A stretch of DNA of 64,000 nt, from NCBI RefSeq assembly GCF_003576645.1, contig NC_044930.1, forward strand, positions 10,426,860-10,490,859. The letters run 5' to 3'. A program made the position numbers and the translations under genes. Of this stretch, positions 22,401-32,936 are shown piece by piece. The notes below the pieces were generated by a model. The model had not been told where the DNA came from. It worked only from the letters and a program-made list of their open reading frames with translations, and did not search any database. This DNA is from Ipomoea triloba (Eukaryota; Streptophyta; Magnoliopsida; Solanales; Convolvulaceae). Numbering within the stretch: position 1 is the first letter of the stretch; every line of letters starts with the position of its first letter.

Positions 22401-22860
22401 ACATGTTTACCTACAAAAATTTTATAAGCTTTCTTCACTAAAATATTTCGCCCTCTGGTGCCCGCCGGAAAGCTCATAGAGGTCAACAACGTAGAAGTCG
22501 ATTTCCTAATAAAATGGACTTTGGTAGTCACCGTCGTTGATGATGATATGCCCGGCCTCTATGTAATCCATTGCTCCTTTATTAATATGAATGTCATGAA
22601 AAATTACAATATAGTTGCACTAATAATTACACACTTATAATTATCAAGATCGCCGCAATACAAACAATAAAATAAATAAATAAATACATAATAAAAATAT
22701 TTAAAAATACGTTATTAATATCATGCAATCCATCATATCATACTATAAATGAAAATTTAAAATTTTAAAATCTTTTTTTAATGTGATTAATTTTTTTGAA
22801 AATTTTATGTTGTTAATTAATATTTAATAAAATAAAAATTTTGAAAAACAAATTCGAAGT
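22401..22860. other. AT-rich unit sequence
   Basis: Shared with about 50740-51190. It contains a short GC-richer piece (22452-22560) with ccctctggtgcccgccgg. No protein family is recognised. The remainder is A/T runs and AATA repeats. Confidence 0.6.
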
Positions 22861-22864
22861 AATA

Positions 22865-23068
22865 AAAATTATGATGTTTGTGAGGCTATTATGTTGTGGG
22901 AACAGGTTTGTCCTTCTTGTTTCCTAACTTTCACTATGGCTATTAGCTTAAATAAAATGAGGTAATTTGAAATGCAGTATCGTAACATGAGTACTGTGTC
23001 GACAAGAGAATATCTGGATGCTAGGCCTGATGGATGGTTAGACTATGCAGCAAAAAGGATAGCACAAT
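22865..23068 (+). pseudogene. Two exon-like pieces of an unidentified gene
   Basis: The first piece (about 22880-22961) reads EAIMLWEQVCPSCFLTFTMA followed by ISLNKM, and ends at ATGAG/GTAATT. The second (about 22979-23066) follows GAAATGCAG and reads YRNMSTVSTREYLDARPDGW followed by LDYAAKRIAQL. The gap between them is too small for a plant intron, so one is probably degraded. The same pieces occur at 51220-51410. I do not recognise the gene. Codon-like composition and flanking splice signals are the only support. Confidence 0.35.
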
Positions 23069-24134
23069 TATGCATCCGTATAAAATTGTTCATTGCCAAC
23101 CGTGCTACTCAACTACTTGGATAAAGCTTCCAAAAATGTTTTTGGACCCAACACCAACTACCATCCTTGTCCTGCATGTTTTAACTTAAAATTTAAGGGT
23201 CATATTAGACTCTTAACATACAACCATAGCTTCAAAACAACACTGTCTACTCATGGATAAGGGTAACTCTCAAGTGCCTACCTTCCTAGCTCTTCAGATG
23301 GTCAAGATTGCGTGTCTAGCCAAACAGACAGGAAAATTCAGAAAGTGCAATGTAATGTTGAGTCAAATTTCCAGGAAAAAAAAAAAAGAAGAAGAAGACA
23401 TCAACGATTCAACGCTGTGAACAGAATTAGTGTAACTGTGTAAATGGCATTACAAAGAAGCGAACTAAAGTTGAATGTAAGCTAAATCAATGTTTCAGTC
23501 CAATTTTCTATTTAGTTATCCAAAACACGATTAAACTTTAGAAAATATAGCAACCAAAGACGTTGTAGGGAGCTGAGGAAGCAGGTAAAGATGGTGAAAC
23601 TGCAGGAAAGATTCAAGGATTTCATAAAGCAAGAAGAGAAGAAGAAAAGCAGAGCAGGCCTGATGGTGATAACTCAGTGTGCTCAAATACTTAAGAATGG
23701 AAAGAAGTTAGCTTAAATTTCCAAATATTTTTTTGCCAAATAATGAATATGAAGAAAGAAAGTGAAAATAATAATAATAATAATAATAATAATAACTCTT
23801 TAAGCAGACACAACTTTATCCACTCAAGATTTGAGCAATTGTTGAGCATCTAGTACTAAACAAAAGAGCTTTCAAAAAAAAAAAGTACTAAACAAAAGAG
23901 AAACAGTATAAAGTCTAAAAATGAATCCAGTATACAACTGTTTTTAACTGCAAACACTAATGTTGATCAAGAGAATCAATGCTAAAAGTTCAAATCCTGC
24001 TTCCAAAGGAACACATGATTTCCAAACAAATACAGTAAATGAATTGCTGCCTCAGTTAAGATTGCTTGAATAACAGAGAAAAACAGAACAAGATGTTGGT
24101 TATTAATGGAAGCCATACTTGAAAGGCTCGAATG

Positions 24135-24290
24135 ACACTAATTGAGGTTCTGCCAACAGAACCTCAAAATGAGGTTCTAAATCAGAACCTCATTTGAGGT
24201 TCTGCATCAGAACCTCAAAATGAGGTTATGCTTAGAACCTTATTTTGAGGTTCTGCAATCAAAATCACAAGCAGAACCTTTATCAGAATC
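24135..24290. repeat. Cluster of AGAACCTCA / TGAGGTTCT palindromes
   Basis: The nonamer TGAGGTTCT and its complement AGAACCTCA alternate along about 150 bp. Two close palindromes are evident: agaacctcaaaatgaggttct and agaacctcatttgaggttct, with loops of 3 and 2 bases. Further copies have one or two changes. Confidence 0.9.
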
Positions 24291-24589
24291 TCAAAACATG
24301 CTCAGAATATCAATTACTTGTTCAACAGAAAAAAAAAAGATATTAAAATCAAATTTCACAATTGAAGTTCTACAATCAAAATTATAATAGCAGAAAAATG
24401 AGATATATTCATCAAAATAAATAAAATAGGTTGAGATAATTACTTGTGGACTTAGACAAGATCCTACGGAAGATTTTGGAGAGTCCGTGAGTTTTTGAGA
24501 TGAAATGTTCACCGAAAAATGTAGGCTCACCGGAGTAATGTGTGGCTTGACGGAGTGCTGCTACGCTCTTTTTTGTTTTACGTGAAAGA

Positions 24590-24810
24590 AGGAGAGATGG
24601 AGAGAAAGGGAGCGATGGAGATGAACGGCGATGGAGAGAGGGAGAACGGCGATGGAGAGAAGGACCAGCAGGAGATGAAGAGCGGGCGGGAGATGAAGAG
24701 CGGGCGGGAGATGAAGAGCGAGCGGCGATGGCGAGGGAGAGAAGAGCAGCGGGCGATGGAGAGAGCGGCGACAGCGGGCCGGGCCATTGAGAAAAGAGCA
24801 GCGAAATAAG
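24590..24810. repeat. Purine-rich tract with 18-bp minisatellite
   Basis: The plus strand is GA-rich. From about 24673 an 18-bp unit (gagatgaagagcgggcgg) is present in three copies, the last diverged. The open frame through it (24540-24809) is K/E/R/M low complexity and has no family match. Confidence 0.8.
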
Positions 24811-25154
24811 AGAAATGACCTTGACCTAATCCTGAGGAAGAAAAAAAAATGTGGTTAGCGTGATTCGAACCAGAGACCTCCATTAAAACACGCGCGTTTT
24901 TCCCTTGCTCCATTTGGAGAGAGCTGATTTTCTTCTCTCCATTTTTGTATAAGATTTGGAGAATTGGAGTTGAGAAAGGATTTGGAAAAATGAATTTAGT
25001 AAACAATCTCTCCATTTTTTCTTTCTCCACTTCTTCATTTTTCCATTTTTTTGAAAAATTCTCCATTTTTCCAAGTTTGTAAACGACCCCTATATGTTTC
25101 AACTCTATCTTTCAGTACAGACAGTACGTAATCCCATTTTAATTTCCTCTTAAT

Positions 25155-25205
25155 TGTTGTAATACTTACTAGTATTTACACCCGTGCAATGCACGGACAT
25201 AAAAA
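25155..25205 (-). mobile_element. Helitron-like 3' terminus, unit 2
   Basis: On the minus strand a hairpin CCGTGCATTGCACGG is followed by GTGTAAATACTAG and T. A short GC hairpin about ten bases before CTAG is the usual form of a plant Helitron 3' end, and T follows as expected at an A-T insertion site. The body would extend to the right, where the P450 fragment lies. The same end is at 51470-51515 in unit 4. Confidence 0.55.
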
Positions 25206-25239
25206 TTCACATTTTGTTATTTCTCATATATAAAAGGGA

Positions 25240-25480
25240 AAATGTGCAAATATACCCCTAAACATTTCACGAAAAGTCAATTAGGCCCAAAAGTTCAATT
25301 GAACATACGAACTTGCGATTTTGAGTCATCCCATCCCATTGTCCGGTTACCTCTCTGCTAAGAACCGGTAAATGCTTATGTGGCTCGCCACATAAGCTTT
25401 GGAGTGGGTACTTGGCTGCCACGTAATCATAATTTAAAAAAACATGAAATTAAAGAAATAAAAAATATATACAAAATGAC
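25240..25480. other. Noncoding leader next to the P450 fragment
   Basis: Shared with 51540-51780. It includes aagtcaattaggccc and ccacataagctttgg motifs seen in many plant intergenic repeats. No gene is visible. Confidence 0.5.
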
Positions 25481-25496
25481 GTTCTTCATCTCCTTC

Positions 25497-25770
25497 TTCT
25501 TCCAGCGACTTCGTGAACAAATGAACTCACTCCAGCTTGTTACATACCCTAAGAGCAAAGAGAAGCTCATTGGCTCTTCTACGTTGTTCTTTCACTAAAG
25601 GAATTATCATTCTCAAGTCAGGAAGCTTGTCCAGAGCTCATTGTCACCGGAGGTCCTTCGCAAACTAGTTCCTGAGATTGAAGCCATTGCCATAACTTCC
25701 CTGGAATCATGGGCCAACAAGCATATTATAAACACATTCCAGGAGATGAAGAAGGTCAACTTCCTTTTTC
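25497..25770 (+). pseudogene. Exon fragment of a CYP707A-like cytochrome P450
   Basis: After a cttcttcttccag acceptor the sequence reads YPKSKEKLIGSSTLFFH, a stop, then NYHSQVRKLVQSSLSPEVLR, KLVPEIEAIAITSLESW and HIINTFQEMKK. This is the N-terminal third of a P450 of the clan-85 type. The FFHQG.YHS..RKLV, IE.IA..SL.SW and INTFQEMK pattern is closest to CYP707A abscisic acid 8'-hydroxylases. The haem-binding Cys region, I-helix and membrane anchor are absent. A TAA at 25596-25598 interrupts it. A rearranged copy is at 51800-52060. Confidence 0.75.
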
Positions 25771-26845
25771 TATTTTACAGTGACACACTACTACCTTTCT
25801 ATGTGAAAAGACTTGTGCTGTTTTAAAATGTTTCTTGGCATATATAAAAATTATTTAAGTCCGACTCTGCTGACTTTGGTCATCTGGACAAAAAGTATAG
25901 AGATGTACTGAATTGAAGGAGAATTACTGCATAATATATAGATAAAGGCTACAATTCTTTCCCCACAAACTTACCAGGAACTGTGTATAACAAGGCCACA
26001 GTGGTAAGTAATAAACCTCCCAAACATCAGTCTCCAGTACAGTGCATCTCGTTTGCCTTCGGCCACTGTTATTATTATTATTATTATTATTATTAACGAA
26101 ACATAACCATCAGAAATTTAAAACAATCGTATATACCTCCGTTTTTACCACCNATAAAAAAAGGTATTCTCATTACCTTCTTTTCTAATAGGGTTTTAAA
26201 AAGAAGGTAATGGCATTGGTACTTTACATGTTTTTGTTTAGGGTTTTTAATTGACATATTTTTGTCCAAACGATGTCAAATCCACACATTTAAAGCAATG
26301 ATTCGGAAATTGTTACTACTCACTGCTTTTACTTCTCATATATGTTGAAAAGGAAAATACTTGGTGTACTCCCACTTTATACTCCAATTTGTACTACCTC
26401 TTATATGTTTTTGATGTAGATATTTTTCTGTGGGTCCACATGATGAAAATAATCAATCTTTGTTTGTCACCTCAGGGTAGAAATAAGGGAGTAGAATTTA
26501 GGAGTATGTATAGTAGAACTGTACTCTGTTGAAAATCTGTTAAGATCGGAGTTATTTGTTTCTAACTTCAATCATAAACGTAGTGTTTATAGAAGCTATG
26601 CATGCAGGTGATTTTGGAATTGCTAAGATGTTGAGGAGTTCTGTTCTGATGAGCTTGCTTCAATTCCTCTTTAAGTACTATACAGTTACACTGGCTGGCT
26701 GGCTGTATTGACTATATTTAAAATCGATGTCTTGTTTTTGTATTTCTTCAATTGCTTTCTTGCTGCACTTATTGTTGGAACTCCCAACCAGTTATATGTG
26801 CCCTGAACTTCTTGCTGATAGGTATGTGAATTAGATGCCAGACAT
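25771..26845. other. Noncoding unit-2 sequence
   Basis: No gene is visible. It includes a TTA microsatellite (26068-26094) and one N at 26153. A block from 26460 matches 12378-12720 of unit 1, including gcatgcaggtgattttggaa, which has a kinase-like reading (HAGDFGIAKML) but too short and isolated to call. Confidence 0.6.
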
Positions 26846-27134
26846 GGCCTTGTTTGGTAAATGGCTGTTGGCTGATTGGGTTGGCTGTTTGGGTTAGAAT
26901 GTATGATTTGCTGATAATATTAGCTGATTCTAGAAAGTTGTTTGATAAATTAGCTGTTAGCTGATAATTTTTTGGTATAATTTCTTTTCTTAAAAAGCTA
27001 ATTGAAAAGGCTGCTTTGAGTAGCCTTTTGAATTTTAGCATTTTGAAGTTACAAAAAGCTTATTAGCCAAACAACTAATAGTGGTCAAATAAGCCAAAAT
27101 TGGCTGATAGGCTGATTATTTACCAAATAGGGCC
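26846..27134 (+). mobile_element. MITE with GGCCTTGTTTGGTAAAT terminal repeats
   Basis: The left end is GGCCTTGTTTGGTAAAT and the right end ATTTACCAAATAGGGCC. The interior is rich in AGCTGATT and CAGCTAA words. Units 1 and 4 lack it at the equivalent place (12729, 52214). The duplicated target is only AT or CAT. It is related to the inverted pair at 45986-46595. Superfamily is uncertain; Tourist/Harbinger-like ends are the closest fit. Confidence 0.75.
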
Positions 27135-27879
27135 ATCGAACACGTACATATATATTATGCAAGAGTTACGTTGTAGCTAGGTTCATGTTTGAGATCGAGA
27201 TGAATTTAATTTGGCATACACATACATACTACTATTTTTATGCATTGACATCAATAACATCTTTTTGTGTATATATGAAATGGCTACATTGAAGCCTGCA
27301 TTCAAGGCATTTGAAAGTTTCTTTATACTGTTTATCTTTTTCCTGTCTTGTGTCAAGTATTCTATGCTTCAATTCACTGACCTATTAGTCATCATTCATT
27401 GTGAAAATACTTCACTGACCTATTAATTAAGTTCCATTCAATTTAAGTTTTCAACTTATCCACGTTTTGATATAAATTCAATATTCAATTGTACTGGATA
27501 TGTTAAAAATATGATTAATAATTTTGCTTTTTAAGTTGTAAAAGTGTGACCAACAAGCTAAGTAGTACTCCGTAGTATGTTTTAACTAGCTAGCTAGGGA
27601 AATGCAAATTGTTCTATATATGCAGGTAGCATGTAATTTTATATTGATTTGTATGTAACTTTGAAATGCTTATATATGGATGAATTGAAACAAAGCATTT
27701 AGGCCTATTACATGTAACATTAGATGATGATTTTTTTGAAAATCTTGAAAGTAAGCCTTAGAAAATGAGTGTATGAAACAATTAAAAAAATATGCATATT
27801 TCTTATTCAATATGTTTCACATTGTCCACATATAAAATACAAACCGAAAATATAAATTTAGTTAGTATTCAATATTTGA

Positions 27880-27917
<38 letters not shown>

Positions 27918-27929
27918 CAACTAACCAAA
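27135..27929. other. Noncoding unit sequence 3' of KIB1-type gene B
   Basis: Shared with units 1, 3 and 4. A TA microsatellite of about 15 repeats lies at 27885-27916, longer than in the other units. Confidence 0.8.
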
Positions 27930-29095
27930 TCACAGTATCCATCGTGATATAATACTTTTCTTGCCTACATGAGGGCAAGGAAGGTTGATGGAGACACTCA
28001 TATCTTCCAAATCAAAAACATAGATGTTTCTGTCATTTTCTTCAATGAAGTATATGCAGTTATTTCTCACATTTGCATTATTGCTATTAATGCAAAATAT
28101 GCCTCTAACAGATCCTAAAAAAATGGTGCGTTCTCCTATACTTTCCATCTCCACCTATTTTCTTGCGCACAAATCCGCTCTAAAGACTCGTATATTTTCT
28201 ACCTGCCAATGTCTTTTTGCAAAGTAAATTTTGGTAACTAATAGGATTTCACCTCTTTTTGCAAAGTAAATTTTGGTAACTAATAGGATTTCACCACATT
28301 TTGCAAAGTAAATTTTGGTAACTAATAGGATTTCACCACAATTTGCAAAGTAAATTTTGGTAACTAATAGGATTTCACCACAATTTCCTGTAATATAACC
28401 AATAGCATACAAACCACTCCATTTTGGTCTTGAAGATGGCTCATTAAATAAATCACCACCAATCACTTCTTGGAGTTGTGCACTTTGATCCTTGAAGTCT
28501 ACACGTACTAATGTGGTGGAATATTTCTTCAATCCATACAAATTTCCACCAAAACTTGTGAGTGATTGTATTACACTATTACGACATAACTGCTTCACAA
28601 ATGCATGTTCACCGATCTTGCAAAAATTGAAAAACATGTCAAAGTCGTCATGCTCTTGAATTAATACAACATAACAAGAAGGATCATGAGGACTAGAAGA
28701 AAGGTAAGCAAGATGCGTGACTGATTTCAATTTTGGACGAAGCTGCCTCCTTTCTTGTGAATAAACATTGAAAAGTATGACATCAAAAGTGTCGTCGTTA
28801 TCGTGTAGCACCATCCATCCATCCTTACACGCGTGAGCCTTCTCATACTTGTTGTACATGATGGAATAATCAATCTTGTAATGACGTTGTTGTGTGGTAC
28901 TGTATAGTGTACCTTGTTTATTTTGATAAAACAAGAGCCAAGGGTGCGATTGCGGTAGGGGAAACTAACACTGGTTTTGGCATCGTCACCAATCAACTCC
29001 ATAGCTCTCAATTGATAGCTAGTAGTTATAGAGTCTATTTTTGAAATACGTCCGGCCTGCATGAACTGCACAAAAAGTATACCATAAATTTTCAT
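27930..29095 (-). pseudogene. KIB1-type beta-propeller gene without F-box, copy B, broken
   Basis: The start context TTCATGCAGG is kept (ATG at 29062 on the minus strand). One G is missing from a run near 28960 relative to copies A, C and D, shifting the frame. A TGG to TAG change near 28155 stops the frame before VEMESIGERTIFLGSV. Within the coding region a 42-bp segment has been amplified to four copies (28211-28383), so the predicted protein would repeat GEILLVTKIYFAK four times. The rest follows copy D. It is not expected to give a full product. Confidence 0.85.
28211..28383. repeat. Four-copy 42-bp tandem repeat inside copy B
   Basis: Units of about 42 bp begin with tttgcaaagtaaattttgg and end with aggatttcacca. 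All other copies of the gene have a single unit. The length is a multiple of three, so the amplification itself keeps the frame. Confidence 0.95.
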
Positions 29096-29758
29096 AAAAA
29101 ATTGTACGGAACTAGTCTTTACATGTTAATCAAACAACACATACACATGATAATGAGCATTGCAATGAAATTAAACATTTTAAAAACATGTTAGAATATT
29201 AGAAGCAATTTAGGGGTTATATCATCTGACTGCAAACAGCAGCAAGATGCTGCTGTTAGCAGCAGATCTAGTTGACAGCAACAACTTCTTTTTGCTGTAA
29301 ATAATTGTTTTTTGTAATAATTTTTTAATATGAATTTTTATTATAAATATGCATGAAAATAAAGAGAAAAATAAAAAGTATATGAGGATTGACGAAAGGC
29401 TTGAAACACACTATAAAATTTGATAAGAATATATAAAAAGTTGGTCTGATAGAGGAAAACCGTTTGTAGAGAAGAAAAGTTTGAAGGGTTGGATATCAAG
29501 TGGAGAAAAAGTTTGTAAAAATTCTATTCTGATAGAATTTATGAAAGTTCATATATAAGTTTTGTGAATACCAGTAAATTTTTAAAAACTCTATAAAAGT
29601 CTGAATTGAATACTAATATATTTTTTAAAGACTTGAAAAGTTTAAATCTAATACGAGTAGACAAGAGTATCATCAAACTTTTAAAGTCGCTAAAAATCTT
29701 TAAAAGTTTATAAAAATATTGAGAATATTAAGAATTAAATTAAGTGAAGGAATATTAC

Positions 29759-29870
29759 CGGCCAACAAGAAATCCAAGGTTCTGGACTGATATGATCGAC
29801 TTTGTGCTTTGCGGATGGCTGGCTCTACAGCTTCTTTAATAGCTGTATATATAGCTTCTTTGATGAAGGA
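29759..29870 (-). other. Putative 5' leader exon of copy B
   Basis: Same donor (CCG/GTAATATTCC) and leader as in copies A, C and D. No ATG within it. Confidence 0.45.
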
Positions 29871-30200
29871 ATATTACTCAGCTCTTTAGTCCTTAACTAA
29901 TGGGGATTAGGATTACGATATATAACCAACTTAGAACTAATTAATAAGGAATGTCTCTTTCTAATTTGATTAGTGTTGGTATTCAAATAAGGAGTATTCT
30001 AATCCCAATTGTTCAAGGAATAATCCTTAATTATTAGTTTAAATTTCATTAAAATTTTAAAAAAATTATTTATTAAACTATTGTTGATAGTGATACAAAA
30101 TTTAAAATTATATTGTTAATACCAAAGTACCCTACTATTTTAAGATAGGATATAGAAGTTCAATTTAATTTTAAATAAACTATCAAATTTTATGTTTATA

Positions 30201-31070
30201 AGAATAAACAAATATAGTTAGAGTTATTCTATGGTAATCAAACTCAGGTTCTCCCGAAATTCTTCCGCACAAAAAGAGCTCACTTGCCACTCGAGCTACC
30301 CATTGGTATACCAATGCATATATTATTGAGAAAACATGTTCACAACATATATATGCAAATCTGGGCAAGTAAAACACAAATATTGCAAAGCTACCAATAA
30401 ACTTCTACAATTTTAAAAAGAGCTAATAAAGTTAGGGTTCTAACGGCCGGGAAGAACAAAAATGTTGGTGGAAATTATTTACTTAAACGAATGGTTCATA
30501 TTATCTTGATTTTAGTAATTTTTTTATGATTTTCCTTCTTTACCCTATATTATATTATTTTCTTCCCTTACATAACCCCACATTCGGTTAATATAAATTT
30601 TTGTAACAGAATATTACGTTAACTTTTAACTTACTAATTAATTTCTATATGCATGAAAAGTCTTAGGTTCGATTATTATAATAATAATTATTATTATTAT
30701 TTGTGTAAATAATAATTAATAAATTATTTTTTCTTATAAAATTAGGCAGAATTTTTTGCCATTATTCTCACAATTATAATGGTTTAATTATTCTCAAAAT
30801 TTGGTAAATTAAATGTTGTTACCAATTAAACTTTATTATTTTTAACAATTAATTAATAATATTAGTTTGTGCAGAAAAGTTTAAGGGGGTGATTTTTCTT
30901 TTATTAATAGTATTGATGTGTGAATATAGAAACAATATTACCAATTAATAGATATTAGTTAATTTTCATTTTACATTTTTTTTATAAAATAAGCTTTATT
31001 AATTATTTGACCAATAAAATATTTAATTAATTGATTACAAAAGTTTGGCCGGAAAAATGAAATAGGGGGA
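30201..31070. other. AT-rich intergenic DNA with a tRNA-like scrap
   Basis: On the minus strand at about 30235-30310, GGGTAGCTCGAGTGGCAAG resembles a tRNA box A and a degenerate box B follows, so a SINE relic is possible. The rest is A/T-rich with AATAAT/ATTATT runs near 30680-30720 and no gene. Confidence 0.4.
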
Positions 31071-31077
31071 TTTTACT

Positions 31078-31078
<1 letters not shown>

Positions 31079-31121
<43 letters not shown>
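31079..31121. repeat. TA then GA compound microsatellite
   Basis: About eleven TA units are followed directly by about eleven GA units. Confidence 0.95.
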
Positions 31122-31123
<2 letters not shown>

Positions 31124-31234
31124 AGTATAGATTTATATGGTAGATGAGAGATTTTTAAACAAAGAGCAACATTTAATTAGTTAAATGGTGCATAATAAAT
31201 AAAGTAACTTATTAATAAATGTAATGAGCTTATT

Positions 31235-31570
31235 ACCGAAATGGTCTATCGACTATTGCGAAATTATCAATTTGGTCATCGACAATTTTTTGTGCCCAAT
31301 TAAGTTCCTCGATTATGAAAATTTTAACCAATTTGGTCCTCTGTATATTTTGCCGTTAAACATCCATTAAATCGGTACCAAATTGGTAATTTTGCTATAG
31401 TCAAGGGACCAAATTGATCAATTTTCTATAGTCAGGGGACCAAATTAGTAATTAATTTTTCATTGAAATCGTCCATTGACTATAGAAAAATTACCAATTT
31501 GGTCCCTTGACTATAGCAAAATTATTAATTTGGTCCTGATTTTAACGGATGTTTAATGGCAAAATAAACA
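31235..31570. repeat. Palindromic noncoding repeat with 59-bp inverted arms
   Basis: The arms at about 31377-31435 and 31478-31538 are inverted. Both carry accaaattggtaatttt-like and ctatagtcaagggacc motifs. The outer sequence has further copies of aatttggtc and cgttaaacatcc. It looks like a decayed element of a type widespread in plant intergenic DNA. No terminal duplication is seen. Confidence 0.75.
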
Positions 31571-32235
31571 AGAGTCTTCCTTGCATGCAACAAATATCAC
31601 AAAAATTCAGTGTTCTAAAATAAGTGTATAAATGCAATATGTAGATAATTTGCATTGCATTATATATCATTAATTTAATTACTTGTTAGTTAGTTATTGC
31701 AAGATCTTGAGGAACACTTATATTTTGATATTCAGTAAGTATAACTATATTAGAGAAAATTTACCTAGGAGTAATAGGATAATAAGTTGATTAATTGTTG
31801 GTTGACTGTAGAGCGTTGATATTCTCTGGACAAATAACTGTTGAAAAAAAACATAAAATGGCATTTTAGTGGCTATATTGTGGTACAAATATATGTGGGG
31901 TCCACTTTCGATTTGGATCGGGTCAAAGTGGATTCGGATTCTTCGTAGTTAGATGAAAAGATTGATATACTGTACACTCAAAGCGGATAATTGGTGAATG
32001 AAAAATTGGTTCTCAAAGTTGACCCATTTGAGTTAGAAAAATGGAGAGAAAAAGCTTTCAAGTAGCTTTTGTCCCACATTGGTTTGGAAAGTGGGTTTGC
32101 ACAAATACTTATACAAGACTCTTTTTAAGGCGTATTGAATTTTATAGCATAGAAACTCTTTCTCACGTGAAGGAGTTGCGAATCAACTCCCAAAATGAAC
32201 TTGAAAAGGCACGAAAATTTTACCTATTATTACGA
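31571..32235. other. Intergenic DNA with a TCCCACATTGG repeat
   Basis: No gene is visible. At about 31995-32110 the sequence cccacattggtttggaaagt with surrounding motifs recurs at 56940-57005. It is probably a relic of a dispersed element. Confidence 0.55.
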
Positions 32236-32936
32236 TTATATTTTATTAAGAATTGTATTACCGTATTTTAATGTACAATTGTATTACGAATATGAATTCT
32301 ATTACCATATTTTACAGTATTACACAAACCTTAATAGTATAGGAGTGTTTTGGGCGGGAAGTTAAAGTTGAGGATATTGTTTTTATTAATAGTATAGAAG
32401 TATAGATAGATATAGATAGATTGCATTGCAGAGAAATATATGTACTGTATCATTACGATTAGTAATTTTAATCTAGAATTGTATTACGAATAGGAACGTA
32501 GGGAAGCATATATTTTATTAAGAATTATATTACCATATTTTAATGTACAATTGTATTACGAATAGGAATTTTATTACCATATTTTACAATATTACGCAAA
32601 CCTTAATAGTATAGGAATGTTTTGGTCGGAAAGTTAAAGTTGAGGATATTGTTGTTATTAATAGTATAGATAGTATATATTGCATTGCAGGAAAATATAT
32701 GTACTGAATTATTACGATTAGTAATTTTAATTTAATCTAGAATTGTATTACGATTAGGAACGTAAGGAAGAATATATTTTATTCAGAATTGAATTACCAT
32801 ATTTTAATGTACAATTGTATTACGAATAGGAATTCTATTACCATATTTTACAATATTACACAAACCTTAATAGTATATGAGTGTTTTGGGCGGGAAATTA
32901 CAGTTGAGGATATTGTTTTTATTAATAGTATAGATT
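32236..32936 (-). repeat. About 265-bp tandem repeat of Helitron-like 5' ends, 2.6 copies
   Basis: On the minus strand each unit begins TCTATACTATTAATAA or nearly so, continues with AACAATATCCTCAACT and TTCCCGCC, and runs 155-265 bp. Units start on the plus-strand side near 32396, 32666 and 32936. The leading TCTATACTATTAATA resembles plant Helitron 5' termini, and the flanking base at 32936 fits insertion between A and T. No matching 3' end was found within reach on this strand. Confidence 0.65.

Larger units (their letters stand above)
23069..25088. mobile_element. 2-kb insertion present only in unit 2
   Basis: Unit 4 runs continuously from atagcacaatt to gtatgtttcaac at 51410-51420. Unit 2 has about 2.0 kb between these two points. 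The right end reads ccaagtttgtaaacgacccc, which on the other strand begins GGGGTCGTTTACAAACTTGG, like a DNA-transposon terminal repeat. No matching left end is visible. Inside are a short open piece at 23548-23715 (RRCRELRKQVKMVKLQERFK, then DFIKQEEKKKSRAG; unidentified), an AAT microsatellite (23768-23795), a palindrome cluster (24135-24290) and purine-rich repeats (24590-24810). Confidence 0.55.
18091..30200. repeat. Segmental duplication unit 2
   Basis: The best-preserved unit. It begins with TTA-gagcaactccatcaatg and runs through PPR fragment, F-box copy 2, foldback region, a 2-kb unique insertion, Helitron-like end, P450 piece, MITE and KIB1-type copy B. The end near 30200 is set by comparison with unit 4, which shares sequence up to about 56935. 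Confidence 0.85.

Noticed and set aside
24540..25102. Frames in both directions through the purine-rich tract
   Set aside because: K/E/M or F/S/P low complexity, no conserved domain, present only in one unit.
26590..26650. Protein kinase fragment suggested by HAGDFGIAKML
   Set aside because: The reading covers only about ten residues, has no flanking kinase motifs, and lies in noncoding unit sequence. A real capture is possible but cannot be supported.
32236..32936. CRISPR array suggested by regular repeats
   Set aside because: Only 2.6 long AT-rich units, no short repeats with unique spacers, and a eukaryotic context.
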